A stretch of DNA of 64,000 nt from Fasciolopsis buskii (GCA_008360955.1 LUCM01000229.1:61534-125533); one strand, 5' to 3'. Numbered from the stretch's first letter, positions 1 to 9,890 are shown. Notes: generated from the letters alone by a model not told the origin. A program made the numbers and translations.

Positions 1-440
1 CCGTGCCCTATTTTGTGTTCCTCCTAAGGAATGGAAGAAGCCATGTGAAGGCCAACAGACGACGTAGCAACGTGGGATGAGAAAATGTACAGCGAAGTTA
101 GGTAAAGTAGGTGTCTCACGCGTTCGTGGTTGGGGTCCGAAAGACTCGTCGACTTGCTGGCTGGAGACACTTGAAGATATGGCAGTGAACTGTAAACAGT
201 GGCGATCGTGCTGTCATTTTCTATCGAATCAGAATGATTGAAAACACGTGCGTTTGTACAGTTAGACTGTGTTTCGTGTGTTGGCTGCAGCAGCATCTTA
301 TCTTGTCCCGCCTGTGTAAGTCCACTCCCTGTTCCCCTTGTACATTCACTGTTTATAGAAACGTGTAACTCTGGGGAAAGGCAGCGGTCAGTGAGGCTTG
401 CCTTGCTGTTTAACGCTGAACGATGATGATGATGATAATG
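1..440 (+). mobile_element. RTE-clade non-LTR retrotransposon, 3' end (window-truncated)
   Basis: Base 1 lines up with base 13156 and the two run together at about 97-98% identity by eye to the end of the element. The first ~65 bases encode the last residues of the RTE reverse transcriptase ORF (..EWKKPCEGQQTT, then a stop). The rest is the 3' untranslated part, ending in a short GAT-type triplet run at 422-439, the usual RTE 3' tail. The 5' side lies outside the window, so the full length is unknown. ORFs on either strand here are by-products of the repeat. It sits in what I infer to be an upstream Derlin intron. Confidence 0.8.
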
Positions 441-1847
441 GTGGAGCTTCTTTCGGAGACATTTTTGTTTTTCCAATGGAAGCAGGGAATATCTCCGTTA
501 CCGCAATAATGACATTCTCCCTAACCGTATTGCTCCTTGTTTTGATCCGTTTTTTATTGGTTTTCCCATTTTTTGTTCCTATAAGTGTAGGCAAATCAGA
601 CGGACCTACGAAGGCGAAGTATTTCCCTCTTGTTTCGTCCATTTTATAATTGCTCTGCAGGCCACTGCATGGCATGCACCCACCAACGAGATTAACTTGT
701 TGCCAGATTAATGCCCTCAGCATTTTCTACTGTTGTGCATGATTTTGTTCCCTGTATCACTGCGCGTTTAATCCATACTTCTTAGCTGTTGACATCTGGA
801 GCCTTTATTTATGATTCGATTCTATCCGGACAAAGATCGATGAGGTATTGGTAATCTGCGTCAAGATTGGAGGAATGAAATTTATATTAAATTTTGAACC
901 TAAACATTGTTACCGCAAGGCGCTTTCGAATGTGATTGATTTCTTCCACGAAAGCCACTCGAAATTTATTCTTTGTGTTGTGGCGTTAATGGAGACCTTG
1001 TTTAGTTTAAAATGACAATGCTTAAATGTGAAAGTCCTTATTCATTGAGGTTTGTATCGGTTTATTATTCTGTACAGTGTTGTGCCAAATGATTTTGTTT
1101 TTCGCTCACTGTTTCACAGTCACGTTAACAGTTTTAGCTGTTACTGCAGCGCGCTTGAATGACCTTGACGCAAGTTCACTTTTGATATAAATCAAGATCC
1201 TTCTTAGACGTGAATTTTCCTGCTTGTGATCAGTCATGGTTTTTAAACCCCATTTAATACAAAATATCCCAGTTAATATTGTATTGTGTTGTATGGTATT
1301 GGGTGGAATTTTGCGTGCATAGATGTGAGGTGTGGTTGTTTTCCGAAAGACCCGTCAACCAGCTGGCAGCAAACACTGAAGCAGATGGCAGTGAACCGTG
1401 AACAATGGTGATGAAATCAGAATAATTGAAAAGTTTTGTATTATACTACGTTAAGTTGTTTGGACCTATCCGCTTTTCAGTGATGATGGATGCATCCGTC
1501 GCCTCATCAATGTACAGATCGGGACAAATAAGCGTAGTGAAAAAAATCATTTAAACTCACCAGTGATTGCGAAGCCTGTTGTCAAATGGTGAGAATACTG
1601 GCTGGGTAAGTGACAGTCAAGTCCCCTTAGACATTTTTGCGAGGTGGTATGGAGCGGAAAGTATCACGTGTTCTAGTGTGCGAATGGCATTTGACATGAT
1701 CGTTATTTAGGGAATCGGACAGATTCGATTGAATTTTCCACGAATGTTTTATATGCAGATAGATGCATGTCACAGTTTGGTGCAGAATTCTTTCAACGGT
1801 AAGGCACACCACTATTAGTTGACAAACCACGGCGAAGGGTTCTGGAG
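441..1847. other. Intergenic or intronic stretch, one small RTE relic
   Basis: I see no exon or intact gene here. A plus-strand ORF at 398-649 contains a hydrophobic run, but it starts inside the RTE tail and resembles nothing I know. The only recognisable item is a decayed RTE 3' fragment at about 1325-1432. The stretch probably belongs to a Derlin intron. Confidence 0.5.
1325..1432 (+). mobile_element. Decayed RTE 3'-region fragment
   Basis: About 100 bases match the RTE 3' region seen at 135-240 and 13286-13395 (shared words include CCGAAAGAC, ATGGCAGTGAAC and ATCAGAATAATTGAAAA), with many substitutions. No target-site duplication was identified. It is an old truncated scrap. Confidence 0.5.
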
Positions 1848-2948
1848 TCTTTCTTCAATAAGAAGTCAAAAGTGACATAGGAACAATAGAAGACTGGAGG
1901 GTAACACTAATAAACAGACAGGAAGATATTGTTTTCTTTAACCTGTAAATATCGGAGTATTTTATGTAAGAGGATAGTTTTCTAGGATTTGTTACACAAT
2001 TGGGAATGTAAGGAGACCATCCTAAGTTTTTGTCAATAGTAAGAAGAAGTACTGTTCGGCCGGGTTAGCAGACCGAGAAATATGTTTTAACAAATTAAAA
2101 ATTAAGCCAGAGTGAGGAAAAAGTGAGAGGAGCAAGTTATTAGAAAAGTCCAGAAAATCTCCAGTTCCAGATACAGAATGACGGATAGCAACGTCTTCAG
2201 TATATGTGGATAATTGACCAGGGAAACTAGTACATGGATTGCTAATGTGTGTTGAAAACAAATAAGGAGAAAAAACAGCTCTTTTAAGGACTCCAGAGTT
2301 ATTAACCAACTGAGTAGACATTTTGCGTTCCAGTCTTGTGCACAGAGCTCTGTTGGTGAAGTAGTCTGATTGCCATCGATGCCAAGAGGTTGTTGGGCCA
2401 GCCGAATTGTTATAGTTTGTGAGGAACTAAGGGTCGTGGAATGGAGTCAATTGCCGAGGAAAATTGAAAAAAACGCGTCAGACATTTCCCGGATGCAACC
2501 AGGGATTTGGTGATATGAACGAGAGAAGTCACAACATCCAAAGTGGATCTGTTTGATTTGCACGCAAACCTTAGGGGGTCATCGAGCACACTAACAGAAG
2601 TTAGACGACTCATGACGGCGCGTTCAATTAGTTTAAGACTGCATGATGAAACAGTGATGGGGTGGAAATGTCTGGTCGGAGCACTGGAATTACTAGGTCT
2701 TGGGTACAGAATTGGCTGGTCTTCAGTAGTCGAGAATGGAATGTTGGAATAAGGGTATGTTGAGAAGTGAAATAAATGGATCCGCGAGTGCACTCGCATC
2801 GTTCTGTAGACGCGAAGACGTGCCACCAGGACATATACTTGTGGTTAGTTTGGTCAAACAAATGAGTTTGAACACTTCTTCCTTAGAAAAGGGAGTTACA
2901 TCGTCGCATTCATCCGGAAACCATGGAACAGCAGAATCATTACGTATG
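1848..2948 (-). mobile_element. CR1-type non-LTR retrotransposon, copy A (3' half, dead)
   Basis: Read on the minus strand, this encodes pieces of a CR1/Jockey-group reverse transcriptase. At 2826-2410 are the block ending SRLTSVSV, the conserved KSNRSTLDVVTSLVH palm motif and the following SSAIDSIPRPL. At 2321-2022 are the GVL..AVFSPYLFS motif and a degraded catalytic box YTED where YADD is expected. Frameshifts separate the pieces. It is clearly related to copies at 10985-12001/13597-13720 and 62300-64000, all on the minus strand. Its upstream edge abuts a small RTE fragment at 2949. It lies in an intron of the Derlin-like gene. Confidence 0.8.
2022..2826 (-). pseudogene. CR1-type reverse transcriptase, frameshifted remnant
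   Basis: Two minus-strand open segments (2826-2410 and 2321-2022) in different frames carry consecutive parts of one reverse transcriptase. Motifs seen are KLIERAVMSRL, FACKSNRSTLDVV, SPYLFSTHISN and YTEDVAIRH. The catalytic aspartate pair is replaced (YTED for YADD), so no activity is expected. The endonuclease part is absent. Assignment to the CR1 group rests on these motifs only; no tree was made. Confidence 0.7.
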
Positions 2949-3101
2949 TGCAGTTAGACTGTATTCCATATGTTGGCTATTATGGCATTTTCTTTTCCTG
3001 CTTCTTGTCCCGGCAACATATTCATTCCTTCTGTAACAAAGTGTAACTCCGGGGAAAGGGTTGCGGTCAGTAGGGCCTCCCCTGCTGCTTAACGCTGAGC
3101 G
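2949..3101 (+). mobile_element. Short 5'-truncated RTE insertion with near-perfect target-site duplication
   Basis: About 150 bases match the terminal RTE region (compare 250-420): CAGTTAGACTG near the start, the CTCCGGGGAAAGG segment, and AACGCTGAGC at the end. It is flanked by TTACGTATG (2940-2948) and TTACGAATG (3102-3110), an 8/9 match consistent with a target-site duplication. The triplet tail seen in other copies is missing. It ends about 100 bases before a Derlin exon. Confidence 0.65.
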
Positions 3102-3207
3102 TTACGAATGGTGAAAGGCTCCCCGGTTCCATCTTAGTCAATCCACCTCAACCTCAGTTGAATGATAATCTGAACGGTAATCACCCACTTTCCTCCTTTC
3201 TCTGCAG

Positions 3208-3318
3208 CGTTTTAATGGAACTGACCGGTATCATCATCGGCCACGTATACTACTTTTTCACTTTTCAATATCCACAAGAATACGGAGGACAAATGGTTTT
3301 GAAAACTCCAGACTTCCT
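3208..3318 (+). CDS. DERL1: Derlin-1-like protein, internal exon (penultimate coding exon)
   Basis: The exon is 111 bases with good splice signals: a pyrimidine-rich tract then CTGCAG before it, and GTAAGT after it. The first base completes a split codon, then the frame reads through VLMELTGIIIGHVYYFF and continues to LKTPDFL. This matches the last membrane-spanning region of Derlin-1: the ELxGxxxGHxYFF segment, then a YP...GG turn and the (L/S)TPxFL motif before the cytosolic tail. Derlin-1 is an ER membrane pseudo-rhomboid that helps move misfolded proteins out of the ER for degradation. Earlier exons are not in the window or not recognised. The next exon is at 5285. DERL1 is preferred to DERL2/3 because of the tail exon. 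Confidence 0.8.
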
Positions 3319-5284
3319 GTAAGTAGTTTTTGTTTAACCGTTTGATTTTCTCCCTTCTTATCCAGAAAGCTCTCTGAGATTATGTTGTATAGATTGCTTA
3401 ATCTCACTAATTAAGGCAGTTTAACATGTCATTGCTTGGGAGACTTGGCACGAAAAATCACATCAATGTCCTGTTGCTGCAATGTGTCCAGTTTCAAAAG
3501 CGACAGCCGGTCACCAATGATAATTGACCAAGCCGTTACTACGTCTGATCTGTTGGTACCTTATGTGGCTCTCATCCATTCTAAATTTCAAGATGATCAG
3601 CACGGTTTTCCTTTAATAGTAGGCTTGAGTCTTTCGAGTACAGGCTTTTCACTACGTCCGTATGGTAAGTATGAACGGCAAAATAGTTTCGCGTCGAAAT
3701 CGGGTACGGACAATAAAGTGACCTTTGGTACTAATGAGTTACTTATCCGCCATTCTCTTGTCCACTTATTGCCACGCATATTTTTGACAATGCGTTGCAC
3801 TTTGTTCATGAGTGGATGATGCTCCAAGGTAGTAACCAAAATCGCAACACTGAAGAAGTAATGATTCTAAGGACTAAGATGAGATCAGAATCTTCTGATG
3901 GGCAATAGATTTTCAATTTATATAGTTAGCGGTTTATGGTCATCTGTGATCTTCATAAAACGAACAGTTTACCTTTACACACCTCACAGCTGTCCTGATA
4001 TCAAATAACTAAAACGGAACCGGGGTCTTGGCGGAAAACTAACTGACAGTTCTTTTTGTATCCCTTTATTGTGTTCTCAAAACAACATCATAGTAGGAGA
4101 GTAATGTATATCTTTGTGGTGGAGTTAGCAGAACAGTATTGAGACATAGACAATCAACAAAAAGGAGCTAAGACTATCGTGATGATAAAATAAAACAAAC
4201 ATGGATTACCAGGAGTTAACCCAACAATTCAATGCATATGGTATCATTCAGCAGAGTATGACATTGCGCACAACCAATGCCACATTCACATTAACTGCAT
4301 CTGACAGCGACGTGAGACCATTTGCAACAACCATCAGATCAGTCGGGAACAACGCAATGAACACGCTCGATCTCAAGTGATTACAGTCGTGTTTATTATG
4401 TCGTAATCGCATGTATAAGACCCTCTCATGGAGACTGCACCTTGACGTGGTGTGACGACTTGAGTGTCTCCATGGACATACGAGCTACACAAGATGACTT
4501 ATCTCAGACCGAAGATCCAATCATGCTTGGAAGGTTAATGGTCAGAAGCCTGACGAAGTAGCCTCTTGGTCCTCAATGTTGGTGGTCGATTTGAGCTGGC
4601 AGTTCACTCGGAAAATTGAGTAGATGGGCTTCCACTTAGTCACTGCGGATAGGTCCCCATGTGAACCAATTTTTTGGTTGGAAACCCTGATCATTCTGCT
4701 TTCTAGCTGCCGGACTCCAGAGCAATACGTTCCCACAAATCCTGATCACTAGAAGAGACCAACAAATTCCATACTACATCGATCGTTGCGCAGGATAATC
4801 GAGACAGCGCAATCCATTGCTTCGAGCGGAATGGCACGTTCTCCGAGTTCCTTGCATAGCGTTTTCACTTGCCAGTTATTAAATACGAACTGTTTGATTT
4901 CAATGGAGAACTATTCGCTTTACCGACCACTTCACTCTCGGGGGGTCAAAATGTCTAATATCACATCCCTAGATCACTTTGATGATTAACGCTAAGCTCT
5001 CGAATTTTCGTTTCTCTCAAATTCCCATTTCTCAGGTGCGGAAAATCAGCCACATATCTATTAATTTTCATTGATATTGGCATTTGATTTACAGGTGTTT
5101 GTGTCATTTAATTGAGTGATTATCTTCGTCTTAAGTTATCTACTCCAAGCTTTGGCACCACCTTCTCAGTTTTCTCCAACCATTGGTAGGTTCCTGTTAC
5201 CACGTTTCTAAGCTCTGATCTGCTGCAATTTATTTATTGAATTATTTCGTATGCATTGCAGTTTTGCTTTCCATCTGCATTCAG
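3319..5284 (+). other. Derlin-like gene intron (about 2.0 kb)
   Basis: The intron runs from the GTAAGT donor at 3319 to the CAG acceptor ending at 5284. It holds an RTE 5'-region fragment at 4430-4994. An overlapping plus/minus ORF pair at 3436-3839 is not recognisable as a protein, and I see nothing else that can be named. Confidence 0.7.
4430..4994 (+). mobile_element. Isolated RTE 5'-region fragment, possibly an internally deleted element
   Basis: This segment shares a series of blocks with the minus-strand segment at 19735-19250: CACCTTGACGTGGTGTGACG..CTCCATG, a later GATTTG..CAG block, a TTTGGTTGGAAACCCT block and GACAGCGCAATCCATTGC. The last block also occurs upstream of RTE endonuclease sequence near 6950 and 14830, which identifies it as RTE 5' untranslated sequence. 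No endonuclease follows. From about 4925 the sequence weakly resembles the RTE 3' end (ACTCTCGGGG, then TTAACGCTAAGC against TTAACGCTGAAC). It may therefore be a 5'-plus-3' deletion derivative, though that last step is tentative. Confidence 0.5.
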
Positions 5285-5423
5285 GTATAGACTATTCCCA
5301 AATCAGCGTGGTTATGTTTCCGGTTTCGGCAGGGCTCCGGCCCCAGCTGCAGGTAGCTCCGGCTCGTCCTCCAGTGCTCCCCGATTCCCAGGAAGAGGTC
5401 AAGCGTTAGGACGAGACGATTAG
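5285..5423 (+). CDS. DERL1: Derlin-1-like protein, last exon with SHP box and stop
   Basis: After a TTCAG acceptor the split Leu codon is completed and the frame reads YRLFPNQRGYVSGFG, an Ala/Pro/Ser/Gly-rich linker, then PRFPGRGQALGRDD and TAG at 5421-5423. Human Derlin-1 has the same layout: a FLYRWLP-type junction, a VSGFG motif, a flexible linker and a short C-terminal SHP box. Here FPGRGQAL fits the FxGxGxxL/V form of the SHP box, the known docking site for the p97/VCP ATPase that pulls ER-associated degradation substrates into the cytosol. The tail faces the cytosol. Its match to Derlin-1 and the in-phase junction with the exon at 3208-3318 make the gene call firm. The coding region appears intact here. 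Confidence 0.82.
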
Positions 5424-5890
5424 TTCTTTTGCTGAACAGTGACATTAACGAACACGTGGTCATCCGGCTGAGACTATTCACTACCACACAATCAGATTGG
5501 CCGTCTGTTTTATAGTCATACGTACAAGTGACAAATTACTTCTGCACATTGTATGTCGATGTTTATTGTCGCGGTTGTTGTCTTTGGGGCCCCTAGTTCT
5601 CTCTCAAAGTGCTCTCTCCTTGCGCAGATTTGGCGATCTCTACTATCTTCGGGTTATACCAGCTTGTTACATCTGATGAGCAATGTGCTGCTTGATTCAT
5701 CTGTTCTTCACTAACCTTATTCAAGTATCTCAACTGATCTGGTTGTTCTGATGTACAAAAATTAAGATTCGTTACTGTGCACACAGTATTTTCGTGAATA
5801 TATTCACATGGGTTCTTCTAATCTGATCGGTTTTTCTCCACATGTCTTTATTCGGTTCTCCAGACTGGTTTGTAAAAGGATTAATAAATG
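5424..5890 (+). other. Probable Derlin-like 3' untranslated region with AATAAA
   Basis: The region after the stop has no competing gene. An AATAAA hexamer at 5883-5888 is a reasonable cleavage/polyadenylation signal, giving a 3' UTR of about 0.45-0.5 kb. There are other AT-rich candidates nearby, so the exact end is uncertain. Confidence 0.4.
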
Positions 5891-5986
5891 AATAAGGTAT
5901 TCTGTCACCGAAAGTTTCTACTGTGTAACATGTCAGCACATTTTCCATAGCACTGTCGATTCGTTCTTGGTCCATCGCTTGTCATC

Positions 5987-6149
5987 CTTCTATGATTATT
6001 CTCAACTTTGCGCTCCGGTTCTCACCTGTGATTCACTTTTTCAAAACTAAGTGACGTCGTCCTTGCGAAAAATAATTTGAATTAAGCAAACGTCCCTTCT
6101 CTTCTTTTCAACATTTAACCTGTTTCTTGTGTTGTGTGGAAAAGGATGC

Positions 6150-6205
<56 letters not shown>

Positions 6206-6370
6206 GCATCCTCTTCCATACAACACAAGAAACAGGTTGAATGTTGAAAAGAACGTTGGGCTAGTTCCATCTTAAACCCAAGTGTATTTTTCGCAAGAAC
6301 GGCGCCACTTAGTTGTGAGATGAATCAAAGATGAGAGCCGAAGCGCGAATTTGAGAATTATAGTAAAATA
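5987..6370. repeat. Long imperfect palindrome with a (TA)22 centre
   Basis: The left arm (about 5987-6155) and right arm (about 6200-6370) are reverse complements over about 165 bases. The innermost ~20 bases are perfect (GGATGCATATTTTATA on the left) and AACCTGTTTCTTGTGTTGT is shared further out. Outer parts have substitutions and small gaps. The centre is an uninterrupted TA run at 6156-6199. Such a sequence can extrude a cruciform. It could be a foldback element or MITE, or two copies of a repeat joined tail to tail. No target-site duplication was found. Confidence 0.85.
6156..6199. repeat. (TA)n microsatellite, about 22 units
   Basis: A pure TA dinucleotide run lies exactly at the symmetry axis of the palindrome at 5987-6370. 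Confidence 0.95.
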
Positions 6371-7544
6371 AAGTTGTGAAACTATGCGTGAAGAATGAGC
6401 ACTGAGATACTGTGTCAGCGAAGACTAAGTAATGGCTGGACAATTTGTATCTGCTCGTTGTCAGTTTCCTGGTTTATTCGTGTGACTTTTCAGAGCAAAT
6501 GGACAGCAGGTAGCTGGTAATCGTTTTCTAGTGTCATTTCCCGATCATTTGAGACGTTAGTACTGTGCTGCCTGGTACCAAACGGATAGTTAAGGCTCAG
6601 TTGGCTAATGGAACCTGCTAGGTATTTTATTACTGAATAGAACTTGTCTTTGTCAAACGATTTCAAAAGTGGCAGAACCGAAAAAAAAGCTGCTAGTTAT
6701 GTGCCAGTGCTTGATGTGGTCTAGCCACTTGCGTGCACCACTCTTTGCAACACCCTTCTTTCATCAACCCACCCTCGCTTTAGCAGTTGATGTGCAAGTA
6801 AGACAGTGAAACTTGTAGCTTTTCAATACCCTACTACGGTCAAATTCTGCAGACGTGATCCAGTTAGCTCTACAAAGTTGTGTCAATGAATAACACAAAG
6901 AATGAATTCCACACTGAACCGGTTGAGACGTAGGATAAACAGGACAGCGCCACCCATTGCTTCGAGTAGGGTAGATAGTGATAAATATGCGCTCCCAAAG
7001 ATGAACCCGTTCTGTTACGTGGGCAGCTGCGAAGTATCAATAGCTCGACTACCTCCAGCATCCTTTCTTAAGTAGACCTCTGATTTCATTTTTCCGATAA
7101 AGGAACCACGCAAGTTGCCACGAGGAAATTGGGGCTCGATAAATTTACCCGATGTCAGCATTAGTGGGGAGGGAGAAGTAGTTTGCAAGCCCTACCTAGA
7201 CCCAAGTTTTCACCTCACTTTGGTGCCCTCAACCTTCGCACACTCACCGAACTAGGTCAACAAGCTGCTGTAGCTAGAGTCCTTGAAACCGCCAGAATAA
7301 ACATATGCTGTGTCTCGGAAACGTGCGTATAGGATCTCACTTCCGCAGTTGCTCGTCGTAGCCGAGATGCTGCCTTATTCTCTTACTTCACTCTTCGTAT
7401 TTCTGGTGATCCGCTTCCGAGTGCTCGTGATCAGGCTGGCGTTAGGAACGTTGTGAGGATGCGGGCTGAGTATTCACTGTGTGACTGGATTGTAATCAAC
7501 ATTCGTTAATGCTCAGTTCTGTTAGACAATTGCTGTTTATCTAA

Positions 7545-8085
7545 ATGAACAGTAAAGAAAGAAGACCAATACTGCGAGATGTTAACACTTTATACCACTC
7601 TTTTCAACTGCTTACGTAAAACAATCTGTGAATTATGTAATACTTAGCTGTAAACTGCAGTGAACGAGTACTCATCACAACAAACAGTTGATGTCATTCC
7701 CATGGCAAACGCAAAGTCTGCGTTGACGATGATCATGACCCTGAGTCGTCAACTGCGAAACGTGATAACAACAGTTGACCCCGATCCGTGTGTTAAACTT
7801 TTATTACACACTACTGACTGGAAGATTCTAGCCTTCAGTGAAGCAATGCTAATCCGATTGCCCAACTCAGCTCTTTGTACACAAAAGCTATTAACACATT
7901 GTGTTTACCATGGGGATGACTTCAATTGTTTGTCGTACTGAATTTAACCTCTATGCCCGTTAACTGTAGTTTATAACTGCATGCTGTAGGATACACATTG
8001 TTTTACGTAAGCGGTTGAAAAGAGTAATACGATATGTTAGCTTTCCGCAGTATTGGTCTTCCTTTGTATTACTTGATTGCGCACA
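7545..8085. mobile_element. MITE-like palindromic insert with about 115-bp inverted ends
   Basis: The left end (7550-7672) and right end (about 7955-8075) are reverse complements. The shared core is AAGACCAATACTGCG and CTCTTTTCAAC-GCTTACGTAAAAC, with a weaker inner match (TAAACT-CAGT-AACG). It sits inside RTE endonuclease sequence that is continuous in the related copy at 29.9-30.2 kb, which shows it is an insertion. The middle contains a 93-codon ORF (7660-7941) that I do not recognise and that is not transposase-like. The length (~0.54 kb) and long inverted ends suit a non-autonomous DNA element, but the family and exact target duplication are not established. Confidence 0.55.
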
Positions 8086-8249
8086 TGTCAGTAGTAGTCG
8101 ATTGAAGCGTCGTTTGCTCGTCATATGCGCCCACCGAATGCAGCTTCACTGAGGCGAAAGACAAGTTCTACCGGGAGGTATCTGGATTGCTCCGGACTGT
8201 GTTTCAACGGACGTTGTGTCCGTTACTGGCTATTTTAACGTTAAGCTTG

Positions 8250-8438
8250 AGCATAGTTTTAAATGATATAATGTTAATAACAGCGTTGTTGGTAGACGTA
8301 ATGCGCCAACGTTTCAACCACCGTGGGTGGTCTTTCTCAAGGCAAGTTTTACAATCAATTTATATCATTCACAAAAAAATTTATACATGGCACATTGATT
8401 TTTCGATACACTCCTTACATCATGTGATCGTGAAACCT
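8250..8438. mobile_element. Penelope-type fragment inserted in RTE derivative L
   Basis: The related copy at 30.1 kb reads straight through this point, so these ~189 bases are an insertion. It is flanked by AGCTTG (8244-8249) and AACTTG (8439-8444), a 5/6 match. Its right half (ATACATGGC.CAT.GATTTTTTCGATACACTCCTTAC) matches 17447-17485, which follows Penelope reverse transcriptase. Its left half matches 17385-17430 but in reverse complement, so the two parts have opposite relative orientations in the two places. That arrangement recalls the complex ends of Penelope-like elements. Confidence 0.55.
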
Positions 8439-9890
8439 AACTTGGATACTTAACGGGGACGGAACGGCTAATCGGAGGTCGGTTTTTCTGTCCCAGTCGA
8501 TTGTATGGAAACAGAGATGGTCTCATCCAAGGTTGTTCCGACCACAGGCTTTTTCTGGCGAAACCGGCTCTCCTGGCGCCCTGCTTCGTCTTCACAGTAT
8601 TAAACTCAGATTGATCACATTACCACCGGTCACCAGCGGTGTGGATCAGTCGAGGATTGTTAACCATTCTGGTCCACACGTGTGAACTCAGATTATCCTT
8701 TGATCCAATCTGGCTTTTGTTTGCGCCTAACCTGTGGTCAGACCAGCCCGAAGCCCATTTGTCCGACACAGCTGATTCTAGATGATAATCACTGACTTCC
8801 ATTTCACTCGGAACTTTCAATGTGGTCTCCATCTGAACAAAATGACCAGGATTCGAGTGAGCACTGAGAGCAGATCGATGAAGCCTAGCATTCAGCCACA
8901 ACTGCCACACAGAACTATTTGCCACATAAACCTTAGAAAAGATAGATAGATATCCTCGATTTCAGTTGTACCGTTAGATGTTCGAAGATCCGTTCCTTGG
9001 TATGCAACGTCAGATGAGGTGCGGGGATCCTTGAGAGGTCAACTAACCGGAAGCAGTGTTGGAAAGGGAGGTATAGGGAAATGGAAAAGGGTGTGGACGT
9101 GTGAATTGGGATATCCTGACGACTTTGTGCTACTGATTGAAGATTCAAGTAAGTTGCAGGCTTGTCTCGATCGTCCGAACTGTGGTGTAGTTATGTTTGG
9201 TGTGCGTTTTGTACCTTCGAAGTGTGAAATGTTATTGTAGGACTGGATTGGCTGAAAACCGAACTTTGTTCTTACAGAGTAACAAATGGATGAGGCGGAC
9301 AAATTTAGCTACTTGATTAGTTGTATCTCACCCGGAAGACTTGTGTTCGCGCATACAAAAGGCCGGGTTGATATTTGCTGATTTGTAATACCTGTGGTGT
9401 CGACGTGACATCGAGATATCGATTATAGTTGGAATATACACGGGACCAATGAGGTCGGTGTTGTTCTACGGTTCGGGAACATGTCCGTTGAGAGCAGGTG
9501 ACTTACGAATACTTTTGGTTTTTGAACATCGTTATCTTTGTCGTATTGGTAGAATGTGGTGGTCGACTTTCGTGAGTAACTCAGAAGCTAGACGGAAGGT
9601 ATTGGGTCCGAGGGTTCGGTCTTTAGAACAGACACTAAATTAGGGTAGGTTGAAGTGTTTGGGACATGTATTGTGCACGTGCACATAACGACTGCCTCGT
9701 TGTACGCTGTTCTTCGAGGGAGGCAATGGTTGGAGGATGGTTCGGGATGGGAATTGGATGACATGAGTAAAAGTGTGAAATCTTTAACCCGTGGACTGAC
9801 TGTTTCGTGTACGTGCAGTTAGGCCGCCAGTTGGGGTGCACGAGATCCCCTTGGGATATGGTTGTAGACAGTGGGTGATACGGGTCAGTT
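8439..9890 (+). repeat. 1.45-kb near-identical repeat, left copy
   Basis: This is about 99.5% identical (I count roughly 7 substitutions and one indel) to 30151-31601, a direct repeat 21.7 kb away. Sequence just outside is much less alike: about 88% upstream (8100-8240 versus 30010-30150) and about 95% for ~100 bases downstream. Contents are the end of an RTE endonuclease, about 400 bases of unassigned sequence, and the C-terminal RT domain with shared stops. Confidence 0.85.
8990..9660 (+). pseudogene. RTE reverse transcriptase, C-terminal part (copy L)
   Basis: Open segments at 9019-9240 and 9449-9643 carry CELGYPDDFVLL (the YADD box with Pro for Ala), FGVRFVPSKCEMLL, then after a frameshift MRSVLFYGSGTCPLRAGD and FEHRYLCRIGRMWW. 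They correspond in order to YTDD, VRSVLLCGCETWSLRVG and SDHRCLRS in the copy at 12.8-13.1 kb. Stops between the blocks make it non-functional. The same damage is seen in copy R, so it predates their duplication. Confidence 0.75.

Noticed and set aside
24..476. A 150-codon minus ORF, repeated at 13179-13616 with a similar His-rich/Ser-rich protein.
   Set aside because: It is the antisense of the RTE 3' region in both places. Recurrence follows from the repeat, not from a conserved gene.
8620..9302. Minus ORFs of 71-101 codons, identical in both RTE derivatives (also at 30332-31014).
   Set aside because: Both copies are 99.5% identical DNA, so shared open frames carry no evidence of selection. 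The 9000-9300 part is antisense to RT.
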